A stretch of DNA of 9,410 nt. Origin: an uncultured Gammaproteobacteria bacterium (GTDB lineage Bacteria; Pseudomonadota; Gammaproteobacteria; Pseudomonadales; UBA5518). Both the position numbers and the translations under genes were made by a program. Numbering within the stretch: position 1 is the first letter of the stretch; each line of letters begins with the position of its first letter. The stretch lies in the NCBI GenBank assembly GCA_903921135.1, contig CAIXOY010000331.1:1-9410 (forward strand), read 5' to 3'. A model generated the notes under the pieces. The model saw only the letters and a list, made by a program, of their open reading frames with translations, did not search any database and was not told the DNA's origin. Positions 1-7,229 of the stretch are shown in pieces.

Positions 1-339
1 CACCAGCACGCCGATCACCACGGCGAGCGAGCCTGCGAAAAGACCCGGCAGAAAGCCCGTCGCCGCCGAGGTGAACAGCCACATCACGCCCAGAACGGCG
101 AGCACACGGCGTGCGCCGAAGCGCTCTCCGAGCATGCCGCCCGGCAATTGCCCCACGGCATAACCCAGCGGAAAGGCCGCGTAGATCCAGCCCATCTGCA
201 CTTCGCTGATGCCCAGGGCGGGCATCATGAACTGGCCCGCGACCTGTATGTCCTGCCGCAGCGCGTAGGACAGGAAGGCCATCGCCGCGAGCAGCGCGAA
301 GAATCGCCAGCGTGTATTGCCCGCCGCGCTCGCGCTCAT
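1..339 (-). CDS. MFS transporter, ACS (anion:cation symporter)-like, N-terminal part
   Basis: The first 113 residues of an inner-membrane major facilitator are visible; the rest lies beyond base 1. A hydrophobic segment at about residues 12-27 is followed by an amphipathic stretch and a second helix at about 48-66. Residues 64-80 read QLPGGMLGERFGARRVL, which is the MFS motif A loop (G-x-L-x-D/E-R-x-G-x-R) in the form typical of the ACS family, whose members carry organic acids such as hexuronates, galactonate, tartrate and nicotinate. A third helix starts near residue 78. The start codon overlaps the stop of the upstream aminotransferase (ATGA, 339-336). No good Shine-Dalgarno precedes it, so it is probably translated by coupling. 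Its place at the end of a catabolic-looking operon suggests uptake of the pathway substrate or a product of the periplasmic enzymes. The substrate cannot be read from this fragment. Confidence 0.9.
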   Translation of the reverse strand, partial: MSASAAGNTRWRFFALLAAMAFLSYALRQDIQVAGQFMMPALGISEVQMGWIYAAFPLGYAVGQLPGGMLGERFGARRVLAVLGVMWLFTSAATGFLPGLFAGSLAVVIGVLV

Positions 340-1541
340 GCGGCGGCACCGGCGAGCACCGCGTGCAGCGCCGAGGCGAGAGGGTCGATGTTCCGCGGCG
401 TGATGCCGGCAACGTTTATGCGCGTGGAATCGAGCATGTACACACCAAACTCCTCGCGCAGGCGTGTGACCTGGGCAGGCGTAATGCCGAGGAAAGAAAA
501 CATGCCTTTCTGTTGCGTGACGAAACCGAAATCGATCCCGGCGCCGTTGCCGGCAAGGCTCCGCGCGAGCAATTCCCGCATGGCGGCGATGCGGCCACGC
601 ACCTCGGCGAGTTCGGCCAGCCAGTCCGCGCGCAGCGTTGCATCACCGAGGATATGCGCCACCACGGCCGCACCGTGCGCGGGCGGCATGGACCAGATCT
701 GCCGGGCCGCGGCCATCGCGTTGCTCAGCACGGCTTCGGCACGCTCGCGGTTGGCGGCGAGGAAATACACACCCCCGGCACGCTCGCGATAGATACCGAA
801 GTTCTTGGAGCAGGAGGCCGCGAGCACGCACTCGGGAACCTCGGACATCATGTGGCGCATGCCGGCCACGTCCTCATCGACTCCATCGGCGAGCCCCTGG
901 TAGGCGGTGTCGATGTACGGCGTGAATCCCGCGCGCAGGGCGAGCGCGGTGAGCTCCTTCCACTGCGCGAGCGTGAGATCGGCGCCGGTGGGGTTGTGGC
1001 AACAACCGTGCAGCAGGACCACGTCACCGGCCGGCACCTTCTCAAGCGCCGACATCATCGCGCCGAAATCCACGCCGTGGGTCGACGGGTCGTAGTAGGG
1101 ATACTCGAGGATCTGCAGGCCCGAACCACCGATCAGCGGCATGTGGTTCGCCCAGGTGGGCGTGCTGACCCACACGCGTGCAGCGGGCCGCGCACGCCGG
1201 ATCACCTCGGCGCCGATGCGCAGCGCCCCGCAGCCACCCGTCGTCTGCACGCCGTGAATGCGGCCGTCTTTCAAGGCCGCATGGTCATCGCCCAGCAGCA
1301 TGCCCAGCATTCGCGTGTTGAACTCGGGATCGCCCGCGATGCCCAGGTAGGTCTTCGTTGTCTGCGTATCGAGCAGGCGCGCTTCGGCTTCGCGGACCGC
1401 GCGCATCACAGGCGTACGGCCTTCCTCGTCCTGATAGACGCCCACCCCCAGATCGATCTTGCCTTCGCGTGGATCGGCGCGGAAACGCGAAAGGAGTCCG
1501 AGGATCGGATCGGGGGGCAGCAGCGGGAGTTCGTCGAACAT
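336..1541 (-). CDS. Class I aspartate/aromatic amino acid aminotransferase (AspC/TyrB-like)
   Basis: A 401-residue cytoplasmic PLP enzyme of fold type I, about the length of E. coli AspC (396). It transfers the amino group between an amino acid (aspartate or an aromatic one) and 2-oxoglutarate. It is collinear with AspC. The PLP lysine is K246 in SCSKNFG. W130 stacks over the ring, N183 (CHNPTG), D211 and Y214 (DTAYQG) contact the cofactor, R254 binds its phosphate, and R374 (RINVAG) binds the substrate alpha-carboxylate. R280 falls at the position of AspC R292, which binds the side-chain carboxylate, and is kept. The following residues are QIWSMPP where AspC has ANYSNPP, and the loop residue is a Trp, so the side-chain pocket may differ. 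AGGA lies 8 nt before the ATG. It follows the amidohydrolase by 36 bp and overlaps the transporter by 4 bp. The aspartate versus aromatic preference cannot be settled from sequence. Confidence 0.95.
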   Translation of the reverse strand: MFDELPLLPPDPILGLLSRFRADPREGKIDLGVGVYQDEEGRTPVMRAVREAEARLLDTQTTKTYLGIAGDPEFNTRMLGMLLGDDHAALKDGRIHGVQTTGGCGALRIGAEVIRRARPAARVWVSTPTWANHMPLIGGSGLQILEYPYYDPSTHGVDFGAMMSALEKVPAGDVVLLHGCCHNPTGADLTLAQWKELTALALRAGFTPYIDTAYQGLADGVDEDVAGMRHMMSEVPECVLAASCSKNFGIYRERAGGVYFLAANRERAEAVLSNAMAAARQIWSMPPAHGAAVVAHILGDATLRADWLAELAEVRGRIAAMRELLARSLAGNGAGIDFGFVTQQKGMFSFLGITPAQVTRLREEFGVYMLDSTRINVAGITPRNIDPLASALHAVLAGAAA

Positions 1542-1577
1542 GCGTGGGGTCCTGTCTGTGTGTCGGGGCCGCGGACT

Positions 1578-3326
1578 TCAGAGCGCTGCCGGATCGCCGT
1601 GCACGGGCTTGCCGTCCAGCAGCGTGAGCACCGCTTTGGTCTCGGAGATATCGCGCGGGTCGATGGTGAAGAGGTTGCGGTCGAGCACCACCAGATCAGC
1701 GGCCTTGCCTGCCTCGATGGATCCGGTCTCTCGTTCCATGCCGTTCACCCACGCCGAACCCATGGTGAAAGCCGCGATGGCCTCTGGCAGTGCGATGCGC
1801 TGCTCGGGGAGGAAGACCTCGCCATCGGGAATCGAAGGATCCGCGCGGCGGACTGCCACTTCCATCTCGACAAACGGATTCGCTGTGGACACCGACCAGT
1901 CGCTGCCGAACGCGATCACGGCGCCGCTCGCATGGACCTGCGCGATGGGATACATCCAGCGTGTGCGTTCCTCACCGATGAAAGGCGTGGTGAGTTTGGT
2001 GATGTATTCGTCGGCCCAGCCCCAGAGGGGCTGGAAGTTGGCGGCCACGCCGAGCGGGCGGAAGCGCGGCAGGTCGACCGGATTGATCATCTGGATGTGC
2101 GAGATATGGTGACGTTGCCCGGAGTTGCCATTCGCCTCCCGTGCCGCCTGCACGGCATCGAGGGACTGGCGGATCGCGCCGTCACCAATGGCGTGGAAGT
2201 GCACCTGGAAGCCCTTCGCATCGAGTTGCGTCACGGCCTCTTTGAGCAGTTGCGGATCAACCATCGGGATCCCCGTCGGGGAACCGTGCACGTGATAGGG
2301 CTCGGTCATCACAGCGGTGTAGTTCTCCATCACGCCGTCTTGCATGATCTTGACCGCCGTGGCTCGAACCCGCCCGTGGGTGTACTTGCTGCGTAGTGCC
2401 TCCATACCGGCTATCTGTGCGAGCCCCTGATCGCGCTCCCACCACTGCGAGACCACCGCTTTCAGGCTCAATCCACCCTGCGCATCGAGGGCGGCATAGG
2501 CCTCCAGATCCGGCTCACGCACGCTCGCGTCCTGGACCGCGGTGATGCCGTAGGCATTCAGCATCTTCTGGGAGTAACGCAGTCCCTCGATGCGCTTTTC
2601 CCGGGACCAGGGCGGCACGTGCCGGCCCACCAGATCACCTGCGCCTTCCTGCAAACTGCCGATCGCTTCGCCGGTTTCAGGGTCTCGGTCGATACGGCCA
2701 TCGGCGGGATCGGGCGTATCACGGGTGATGCCGGCGATCTCGAGCGCCTTGCTGTTCACCCAGGTGGTGTGGCCATCGGTGCTGCTGAGGTACACGGGGC
2801 GGTCGGGCACCACCGCGTCCAGCAGTTCCTTCGACGGCATGGCGCCAGGGCCGAAGGCCGACATCAGCCAGCCACCGCCCAGAATCCACGGTTCATCCGG
2901 GTGAGCATCTGCATAGGCCTTGACCGTGGCGACATACGCCTCCGCGCCACTCTTGCCGTTCAGGTCACAGGCCGAGGCCTCGATGCCGCCACTGATCGGG
3001 TGAATGTGCGCATCCTGCATACCTGGAATCACCATGCGGCCCTTGAGATCCAGCACCTGCGTGGAGGGCCCTACCCGCTCGCCGAGCTCCGCATCACGGC
3101 CGACGAAGACGATCTTGCCGTCCTTGACCGCCACGGCTTCGGCCCAGCTGCGAACCGCATCCACCGTGTAGACGGCACCGTTGCGCAGCACGAGATCAGC
3201 CGCGGGATTGGCAGCAACGGGCGGCACCGCCGGAGCGGCCGCCTCGCGCTGACCACAGCCGGAAAGGCCGGGCAGCATCACAACGGCGGTGATCGGGACA
3301 AGAAACATCCGGAAACAGGCGCGCAT
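1578..3326 (-). CDS. YtcJ-like metal-dependent amidohydrolase, predicted lipoprotein
   Basis: A 582-residue member of the amidohydrolase_3 / YtcJ family (known relatives include the N-substituted formamide deformylase NfdA and AepA). It is expected to hydrolyse an amide or similar C-N bond using divalent metal. The ATG at 3326 was chosen because GGAGGAG lies 7 nt upstream and it opens a lipoprotein signal: hydrophobic residues 7-20 and a lipobox LSGC with C24. An Ala/Pro-rich linker runs to about residue 43, then the beta-sandwich part (DLVLRNGAVYTVD). Metal ligands fit the family: H107/H109 (DAHIHP), carboxylated lysine candidate K326 (VKIMQDG), H376/H378 (HFHAIGD), H410 (HHISH) and D476 (FGSDW). 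The C-terminus returns to the sandwich (GKAADLVVLDRNLF). An upstream in-frame start at 3398 would hide the signal peptide inside the preceding gene and is unlikely. The start lies 1 bp after the upstream stop, so the two genes are translationally coupled. The substrate is unknown. Confidence 0.93.
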   Translation of the reverse strand: MRACFRMFLVPITAVVMLPGLSGCGQREAAAPAVPPVAANPAADLVLRNGAVYTVDAVRSWAEAVAVKDGKIVFVGRDAELGERVGPSTQVLDLKGRMVIPGMQDAHIHPISGGIEASACDLNGKSGAEAYVATVKAYADAHPDEPWILGGGWLMSAFGPGAMPSKELLDAVVPDRPVYLSSTDGHTTWVNSKALEIAGITRDTPDPADGRIDRDPETGEAIGSLQEGAGDLVGRHVPPWSREKRIEGLRYSQKMLNAYGITAVQDASVREPDLEAYAALDAQGGLSLKAVVSQWWERDQGLAQIAGMEALRSKYTHGRVRATAVKIMQDGVMENYTAVMTEPYHVHGSPTGIPMVDPQLLKEAVTQLDAKGFQVHFHAIGDGAIRQSLDAVQAAREANGNSGQRHHISHIQMINPVDLPRFRPLGVAANFQPLWGWADEYITKLTTPFIGEERTRWMYPIAQVHASGAVIAFGSDWSVSTANPFVEMEVAVRRADPSIPDGEVFLPEQRIALPEAIAAFTMGSAWVNGMERETGSIEAGKAADLVVLDRNLFTIDPRDISETKAVLTLLDGKPVHGDPAAL

Positions 3327-3327
3327 A

Positions 3328-4710
3328 TCAGGACTCCTCCGCTGTGAGCAGCGCATCGAGGCCGGCAGCAAAGGCCGCCACCAGCGCATCGGTGTCACCG
3401 CGTTCGGTGTGGGGACAAACGAGCATCATGTTGTGGAAGGGCGTGATCAGCACTCCACGGTTCAGCATGAAAAGGTGCAGGAAGCGCTCGAGATCCGCAT
3501 CGAAGCCGGCTTCGGCCTCACGGCCTGTGCGTGGCGGTACCGGGCAGAACTGGAACTCGATGCGGGCACCGAGTTGGGTGACGGTCCACGGGAGGCCCCG
3601 CGCGGCGATCACCGTGCGCAGATTTGCCGCCATCCGCTCGGCCAGCGGGATCATGTGCGCATAGGCTGCATCGGTCATGACCTCAGACAGATTGGCGCGC
3701 ACCGCGTGCAAGGTGAAGGCATTCGCTGACAAGGTGGTGCCCATGCCCGAGTGGCCATGGCCGCCACCACGCGCGGCCTGTTCCTGAGCCGCACGCATAC
3801 CCGCCGCCACCGCCTCGCTCACACCGAATACCGCGCAGGGAATACCGCCGGCGACGGGTTTCCCGAGCACGAACACATCGGGTTCCAGACCGAACACCCG
3901 CGTGTAACCGCCAGGGCCGGTGCTGATGGTGTGGGTCTCGTCGATGATGAGCAGCGTGCCGCGCTCGCGCGTGAGCCGACGGAGCTCGGCGTGATATCCG
4001 GCGTCGGGCAGCACCATGCCGATGTTGGTCATGGCGGGCTCGCAGAGCACCGCGGCCACATCGCCGGGAGCCAGCGCCGCTTCCAGCGCCGCGAGATCAT
4101 TGAATTCGACCACACGCATGAAGGCCGTGAGGTCCTGTACCTGACCGATCAGGCCGGAGCGGTGCACGGTTCCACTATCACCAAGCCGCACGAGGGTCTC
4201 GTCCACTGCGCCGTGATAGCAGCCATCGAAAACCAGAATGACGGGCCGGCCGGTAACGGCGCGGGCCCAGCGCATCACGGCGCGGTTGGCGTCGGTCGCC
4301 GTGTTCGTGAACTGCCAGTACGGCAGACCGAAACGCTGCGACAACTCCTGCCCCACCCAGACTGCATCTTCTCCGGGCAGCATGGTGGTGTAGCCACGTC
4401 CCGCCTGCTCACGCATTGCCGCCTCGACCGCAGGCGGTGCGTGCCCGAACATCGCACCCGTGTCGCCGAGACAGAAATCCGCGTAGGCGTGGCCATCGAC
4501 GTCCGTGAAATGCGCGCCGTTGGCCTCACGAAGGAACAGCGGGAAGGGCGTGGGCCAATCGGCCATCCAATGCATGGGAACACCGCCGAAGAGCCCGTTC
4601 CGGGCTGACTGCGCGAGTTCATGCGAGCGCGGGTTCGCGCGAGCGAAGACCTCTCGTTCGGACTCGATGAGCCCGTGCAGGCGCGCGCGCGCGAGGGGTG
4701 GCTGGGTCAT
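3328..4710 (-). CDS. Class III PLP aminotransferase, glutamate-1-semialdehyde aminomutase-like
   Basis: A 460-residue cytoplasmic fold-type-I PLP enzyme of the class III (omega/GSAM-like) group. The N-terminal part has PMHWMADWPTPFPLF and DVDGHAYADFCLGDTGAMFGH, the usual class III entry, then FTNTATDAN at 134-142 where GSAM and beta-amino-acid transaminases have F-T-N-S-G-T-E-A-N. The cofactor sites are visible: IIDETHT with D257, and LGKPVAGG with K284 as the Schiff-base lysine. GTTLSAN (324-330) provides the phosphate-binding threonine of the partner subunit. The C-terminus LITPFHNMMLV resembles the small domain of beta-phenylalanine aminotransferase. First gene of the operon. The ATG at 4710 was chosen because it matches where such proteins begin; its Shine-Dalgarno is poor. 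A GTG at 4782 with GGGGA upstream would add 24 residues and remains possible. Class III enzymes act on omega-amines, beta-amino acids or aminoaldehydes; which applies here is not visible. Confidence 0.92.
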   Translation of the reverse strand: MTQPPLARARLHGLIESEREVFARANPRSHELAQSARNGLFGGVPMHWMADWPTPFPLFLREANGAHFTDVDGHAYADFCLGDTGAMFGHAPPAVEAAMREQAGRGYTTMLPGEDAVWVGQELSQRFGLPYWQFTNTATDANRAVMRWARAVTGRPVILVFDGCYHGAVDETLVRLGDSGTVHRSGLIGQVQDLTAFMRVVEFNDLAALEAALAPGDVAAVLCEPAMTNIGMVLPDAGYHAELRRLTRERGTLLIIDETHTISTGPGGYTRVFGLEPDVFVLGKPVAGGIPCAVFGVSEAVAAGMRAAQEQAARGGGHGHSGMGTTLSANAFTLHAVRANLSEVMTDAAYAHMIPLAERMAANLRTVIAARGLPWTVTQLGARIEFQFCPVPPRTGREAEAGFDADLERFLHLFMLNRGVLITPFHNMMLVCPHTERGDTDALVAAFAAGLDALLTAEES

Positions 4711-4796
4711 GGATCGCAGGGCATCCCGGATGAGTCTTGCGGCACCGCGGCCGCTTGGAAGACCATGGCCGCAGAATACCACGCAGGTTCCCCGCC
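4711..4796. promoter_or_regulatory. Divergent promoter region between the aminotransferase operon and the SpdH-like gene
   Basis: The only non-coding stretch from which both the leftward operon and the rightward flavoenzyme can be started, 86 bp long. On the minus strand TATTCT (4778-4773) is a passable -10 box, but GGCATG 17 bp upstream is a poor -35, so activator dependence is plausible. I found no convincing sigma70 pair for the plus strand. The function is inferred from gene layout; the exact promoter sites are weak guesses. Confidence 0.4.
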
Positions 4797-6671
4797 ATGC
4801 CCTTCACCCGACGTGACTTCGTTTCCGGTATCGCCATGACCGCCGGAGCATTGCAGCTCTCTCCACTGCAGGCGGCGGCCAAAGGGCTGCTCGACCCCGC
4901 CGCCATCGGCCCTGATTACTACCCCCCTGCTCTCACGGGCCTGCGCGGCAGCCACGCCGGCGCCTTCGAGGTGGCACACGAACTCGCGCTGCAAGGCCGC
5001 ATGCCGGCGCTGCCTGCCGGGGCTGTAGACGATGTGTACGACCTGGTTGTGGTGGGCGCAGGCGTATCGGGGCTCGCAGCGGCCTATTTCTTCCGTGAGG
5101 AAGCCGGCGCCAGTGCCCGCATCCTCGTGCTCGACAACCACGACGATTTCGGTGGCCACGCGAAACGCAATGAATTCACCGCAGGCGGGCGCACCCTCAT
5201 CGGCTACGGCGGCAGCCAGAGCATCGACACGCCATCGGCCTACAGCCGCGCGGCCATCGGCCTGCTGCGCAAACTCGGCATCGATGTCGCGCGCTTCCAC
5301 ACCTACTACGACAAGGGCTTCGTGAAACGCCACGGCCTGGGCGCGCGCCTGTTCCTCGACCGCGCGCACTACGGCAAGGATGTGCTGACGCCTGACCCGT
5401 TCTCCACCCGCTGGCTAGACATCAACGAAGCGCCCGATGCAGCCGCAATCATCAACGGCTTGCCGCTCTCCGATGCCGGCAAGAAAGCCCTGATCAGCCT
5501 GCACGGCCAGACAGGTGACCTGCTGCCGGGGCAATCGGCCGAGCAGAAAATCACCACGCTCCGCGGCATGTCCTATGACGATTTCCTGCGCCGGGTGGTC
5601 GGCATGCCGGAAGAGGTCGTGGATTTCTTCAATGCCCAGTCCATCGGACTGTGGGCCGTGGGCTACGACGCGCTATCCGCACTCGAGGCGACCCGCGAGG
5701 GGATGCCGGGTACGGGTGGGCTGGGGCTCGATGAGGTTCTCGCTGGGGATCATCCGCACAACGACCCGTACATCTTCCATTTTCCCGAGGGGAACGCGGG
5801 GGTCGCGCGCCTGCTGGTGCGTGCCCTTGTACCCGCGAGCGCGAGCGGCAGCACGATGGAGGACATCGTCACCGCACGGCTTCACTACGAGACGCTCGAC
5901 CGCCCGTCCAACCCCGCGCGCATACGCCTGAACTCGACCGTCCTCGATGTGCGGCATGTGCAGGACAAGGCTGCGGTGGATGTCTGTTATGCGCGCGGCG
6001 GCACCGTGGAGCGCGTGCGCGCGAAGCACGTGGTGATGGCCTGCTGGAACCATGTGATCCCGCACATCTGCCCTGATGTCCCGGCGCCGCAGGTCGAGGC
6101 GATGCGCTTCCCCGAAAAAGCCCCTCTGGTGTATGCAAACGTGGCACTGCACAACTGGCGCGCACCGGCGCGGGCTGGCATGTACTCGTTCCGCGCACCA
6201 AGGGACTTCTTCAGTTACGGGATGCTGGATTTCCCCGTCAGCCTGCCGGGTTATGCCTTCAGCGCATCACCCGAGGAACCGATCATCCTGCACATGGTGC
6301 ATACGCCGAGGGTGCGCGGGCTGCCCATCAGGGAGCAGTACCGGCAGGGACGCGCGCAGCTGCTCTCGCTCAGCTTCACCGACTTCGAGACGCACATCCT
6401 GCGGATGCTGCAGAGCATGTGGGGCTCACACGGTTTCGACGCGCAGAAGGACATCGCCGGCATCACGGTGAACCGCTGGCCACACGGCTACTCTTACGAG
6501 TATTGCGACCTTGTCGACCCGCCGGAGTGGACGCCCGAGAACGGCCCGCACATCACTGCGCGCGCAAAAATCGGACGCATATCCATCGCCAACGCCGACT
6601 CGCACGCCCGCGCCTATCTCGACGCCGCAATTGACGCCGGCTTCAGGGCTGCGCGTGAGCAGTCGGGCTGA
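4797..6671 (+). CDS. Tat-exported FAD amine dehydrogenase, spermidine dehydrogenase (SpdH)-like
   Basis: A 624-residue flavoprotein likely to oxidise an amine in the periplasm; SpdH proteins cleave spermidine to 1,3-diaminopropane and 4-aminobutanal. The ATG at 4797 opens a twin-arginine signal (MPFTRRDFVSGIAM), followed by an Ala-rich stretch to about residue 28. YYPPALTGLRGSH with FEVAHEL (41-63) is the N-terminal signature I associate with SpdH-like proteins. The FAD Rossmann motif is VVVGAGVSGLAAAYF (84-98), its ribose-binding acidic residue is D113, and DNHDDFGGHAKRNEF follows. Further on are IGYGGSQSIDTPS, IFHFPEGNAGVARLLVR, a substrate-domain VTARLHY stretch, and the C-terminal FAD segment NRWPHGYSYEY with GRISIANADSHARAYLDAA. 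An in-frame ATG at 4737 would bury the Tat motif and is rejected. Only a weak AGG precedes the start. It diverges from the aminotransferase operon and ends 6 bp from the convergent cupin gene. The family is fairly sure; the exact amine is not. Confidence 0.9.
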   Translation: MPFTRRDFVSGIAMTAGALQLSPLQAAAKGLLDPAAIGPDYYPPALTGLRGSHAGAFEVAHELALQGRMPALPAGAVDDVYDLVVVGAGVSGLAAAYFFREEAGASARILVLDNHDDFGGHAKRNEFTAGGRTLIGYGGSQSIDTPSAYSRAAIGLLRKLGIDVARFHTYYDKGFVKRHGLGARLFLDRAHYGKDVLTPDPFSTRWLDINEAPDAAAIINGLPLSDAGKKALISLHGQTGDLLPGQSAEQKITTLRGMSYDDFLRRVVGMPEEVVDFFNAQSIGLWAVGYDALSALEATREGMPGTGGLGLDEVLAGDHPHNDPYIFHFPEGNAGVARLLVRALVPASASGSTMEDIVTARLHYETLDRPSNPARIRLNSTVLDVRHVQDKAAVDVCYARGGTVERVRAKHVVMACWNHVIPHICPDVPAPQVEAMRFPEKAPLVYANVALHNWRAPARAGMYSFRAPRDFFSYGMLDFPVSLPGYAFSASPEEPIILHMVHTPRVRGLPIREQYRQGRAQLLSLSFTDFETHILRMLQSMWGSHGFDAQKDIAGITVNRWPHGYSYEYCDLVDPPEWTPENGPHITARAKIGRISIANADSHARAYLDAAIDAGFRAAREQSG

Positions 6672-6677
6672 GCGGCC

Positions 6678-7118
6678 TCAGGGCGCCTTCGGCTTGCAGT
6701 CGTAGATCACATAGATCTTGCGGTAGCCCTGGCTGTCCCATACGCCGGTCCAGCCTTTGGGCAGCAGAACACCATCACCCGCGGCCACCTGCGTCACCGT
6801 GCCGTCCGTCGAGGAGAGGGTCACTCCGCCCTCGAGGAAGTACATGAACTCGTCGTGCGGATAAGGGTCACTGGAGGTGAACCGGTTTCGCCCTGTCTGG
6901 TAGACGCCCGTCTGAAGGCAGCCATCGGCGCTCTCGTGAGCAACAAGATCACGCGCCGTGACGGTGCCCGTTTCGCTGGTCTCCGGAACACTCACGGCGC
7001 GGGGATCCGAAAAAATCTCGCCATGGAGCGCCGCGCCTTTCATCAGCACGGGCTGAGGGGCTGCACGGGCAACACCCGCAACAGACATCGCAAGAACCAC
7101 TGCCATCATCGTACGCAT
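6678..7118 (-). CDS. Exported Cupin_3 (DUF861-like) domain protein
   Basis: A 146-residue protein with a Sec signal peptide (hydrophobic residues 4-16, probable cleavage ARA|A after residue 19). The mature part is one small beta-barrel cupin. PYPHDEFMYFLEGGVTL (85-101), AAGDGVLLPKGWTGVW (112-127) and a closing YRKIYVIYD (132-140) match the Cupin_3/DUF861 pattern, where the usual form is a D/H-E-F-x-Y-x-L-E-G core, then P-G-D and P-x-G. H88, E90 and possibly Y93 could bind metal. C67 and C141 might pair in the periplasm. GGGAG lies 7 nt before the ATG at 7118. An in-frame ATG at 7154 would add 12 residues ahead of the signal peptide and has no good ribosome site. No function is known to me for an exported single-domain version; ligand binding or small-molecule isomerisation are family possibilities. 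Its stop is 6 bp from that of the convergent flavoenzyme. Confidence 0.85.
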   Translation of the reverse strand: MRTMMAVVLAMSVAGVARAAPQPVLMKGAALHGEIFSDPRAVSVPETSETGTVTARDLVAHESADGCLQTGVYQTGRNRFTSSDPYPHDEFMYFLEGGVTLSSTDGTVTQVAAGDGVLLPKGWTGVWDSQGYRKIYVIYDCKPKAP

Positions 7119-7143
7119 GCGGAATCTCCCGGGAACTGGGTTC

Positions 7144-7198
7144 GCAAGCGACATGCTTGCCGGCGGATCCTCGCAGGAGAGCACTGCGCCCGGCAAGC
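7144..7198 (-). promoter_or_regulatory. Overlapping inverted repeats in the leader of the cupin gene
   Basis: Read on the minus strand, three segments can pair: GCTTGCCGG (7198-7190), CCGGCAAGC (7163-7155) and GCTTGC (7149-7144). The first and second make a perfect 9-bp stem with a 26-nt loop that holds a small TCCT/AGGA hairpin. The second and third make a perfect 6-bp stem with a 5-nt loop. The two cannot form together. They end 25 nt before the cupin ATG. No U-run follows, so this is not a standard terminator. A role in RNA folding control, or as protein-binding dyads, is inference. Confidence 0.35.
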
Positions 7199-7229
7199 GC
7201 AGCCACACTGCTGCCACGCAACCGTCCGC

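Noticed and set aside
312..2396. A 694-residue plus-strand open frame opposite the class I aminotransferase and the amidohydrolase
   Set aside because: Its translation is rich in His, Arg, Gly and Asp with no recognisable domain. It mirrors two genes on the minus strand with full sets of catalytic motifs, so it is a GC-rich antisense shadow.
2619..3347. A 242-residue plus-strand open frame
   Set aside because: Antisense to the amidohydrolase N-terminal half, with the same shadow composition and no family match.
3751..4608. A 285-residue plus-strand open frame
   Set aside because: It lies wholly opposite the class III aminotransferase and has shadow-like composition (many His/Arg), no motif and no ribosome site of note.
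4707..5369. A 220-residue minus-strand open frame across the divergent promoter region
   Set aside because: It overlaps the SpdH-like N-terminus, including the Tat signal and FAD motif, and the 5' end of the aminotransferase gene. Its own sequence shows no domain.
7144..7160. GCAAGC/GCTTGC hairpin as an intrinsic terminator for the small membrane protein gene
   Set aside because: The stem is only 6 bp and no run of T follows on the minus strand.
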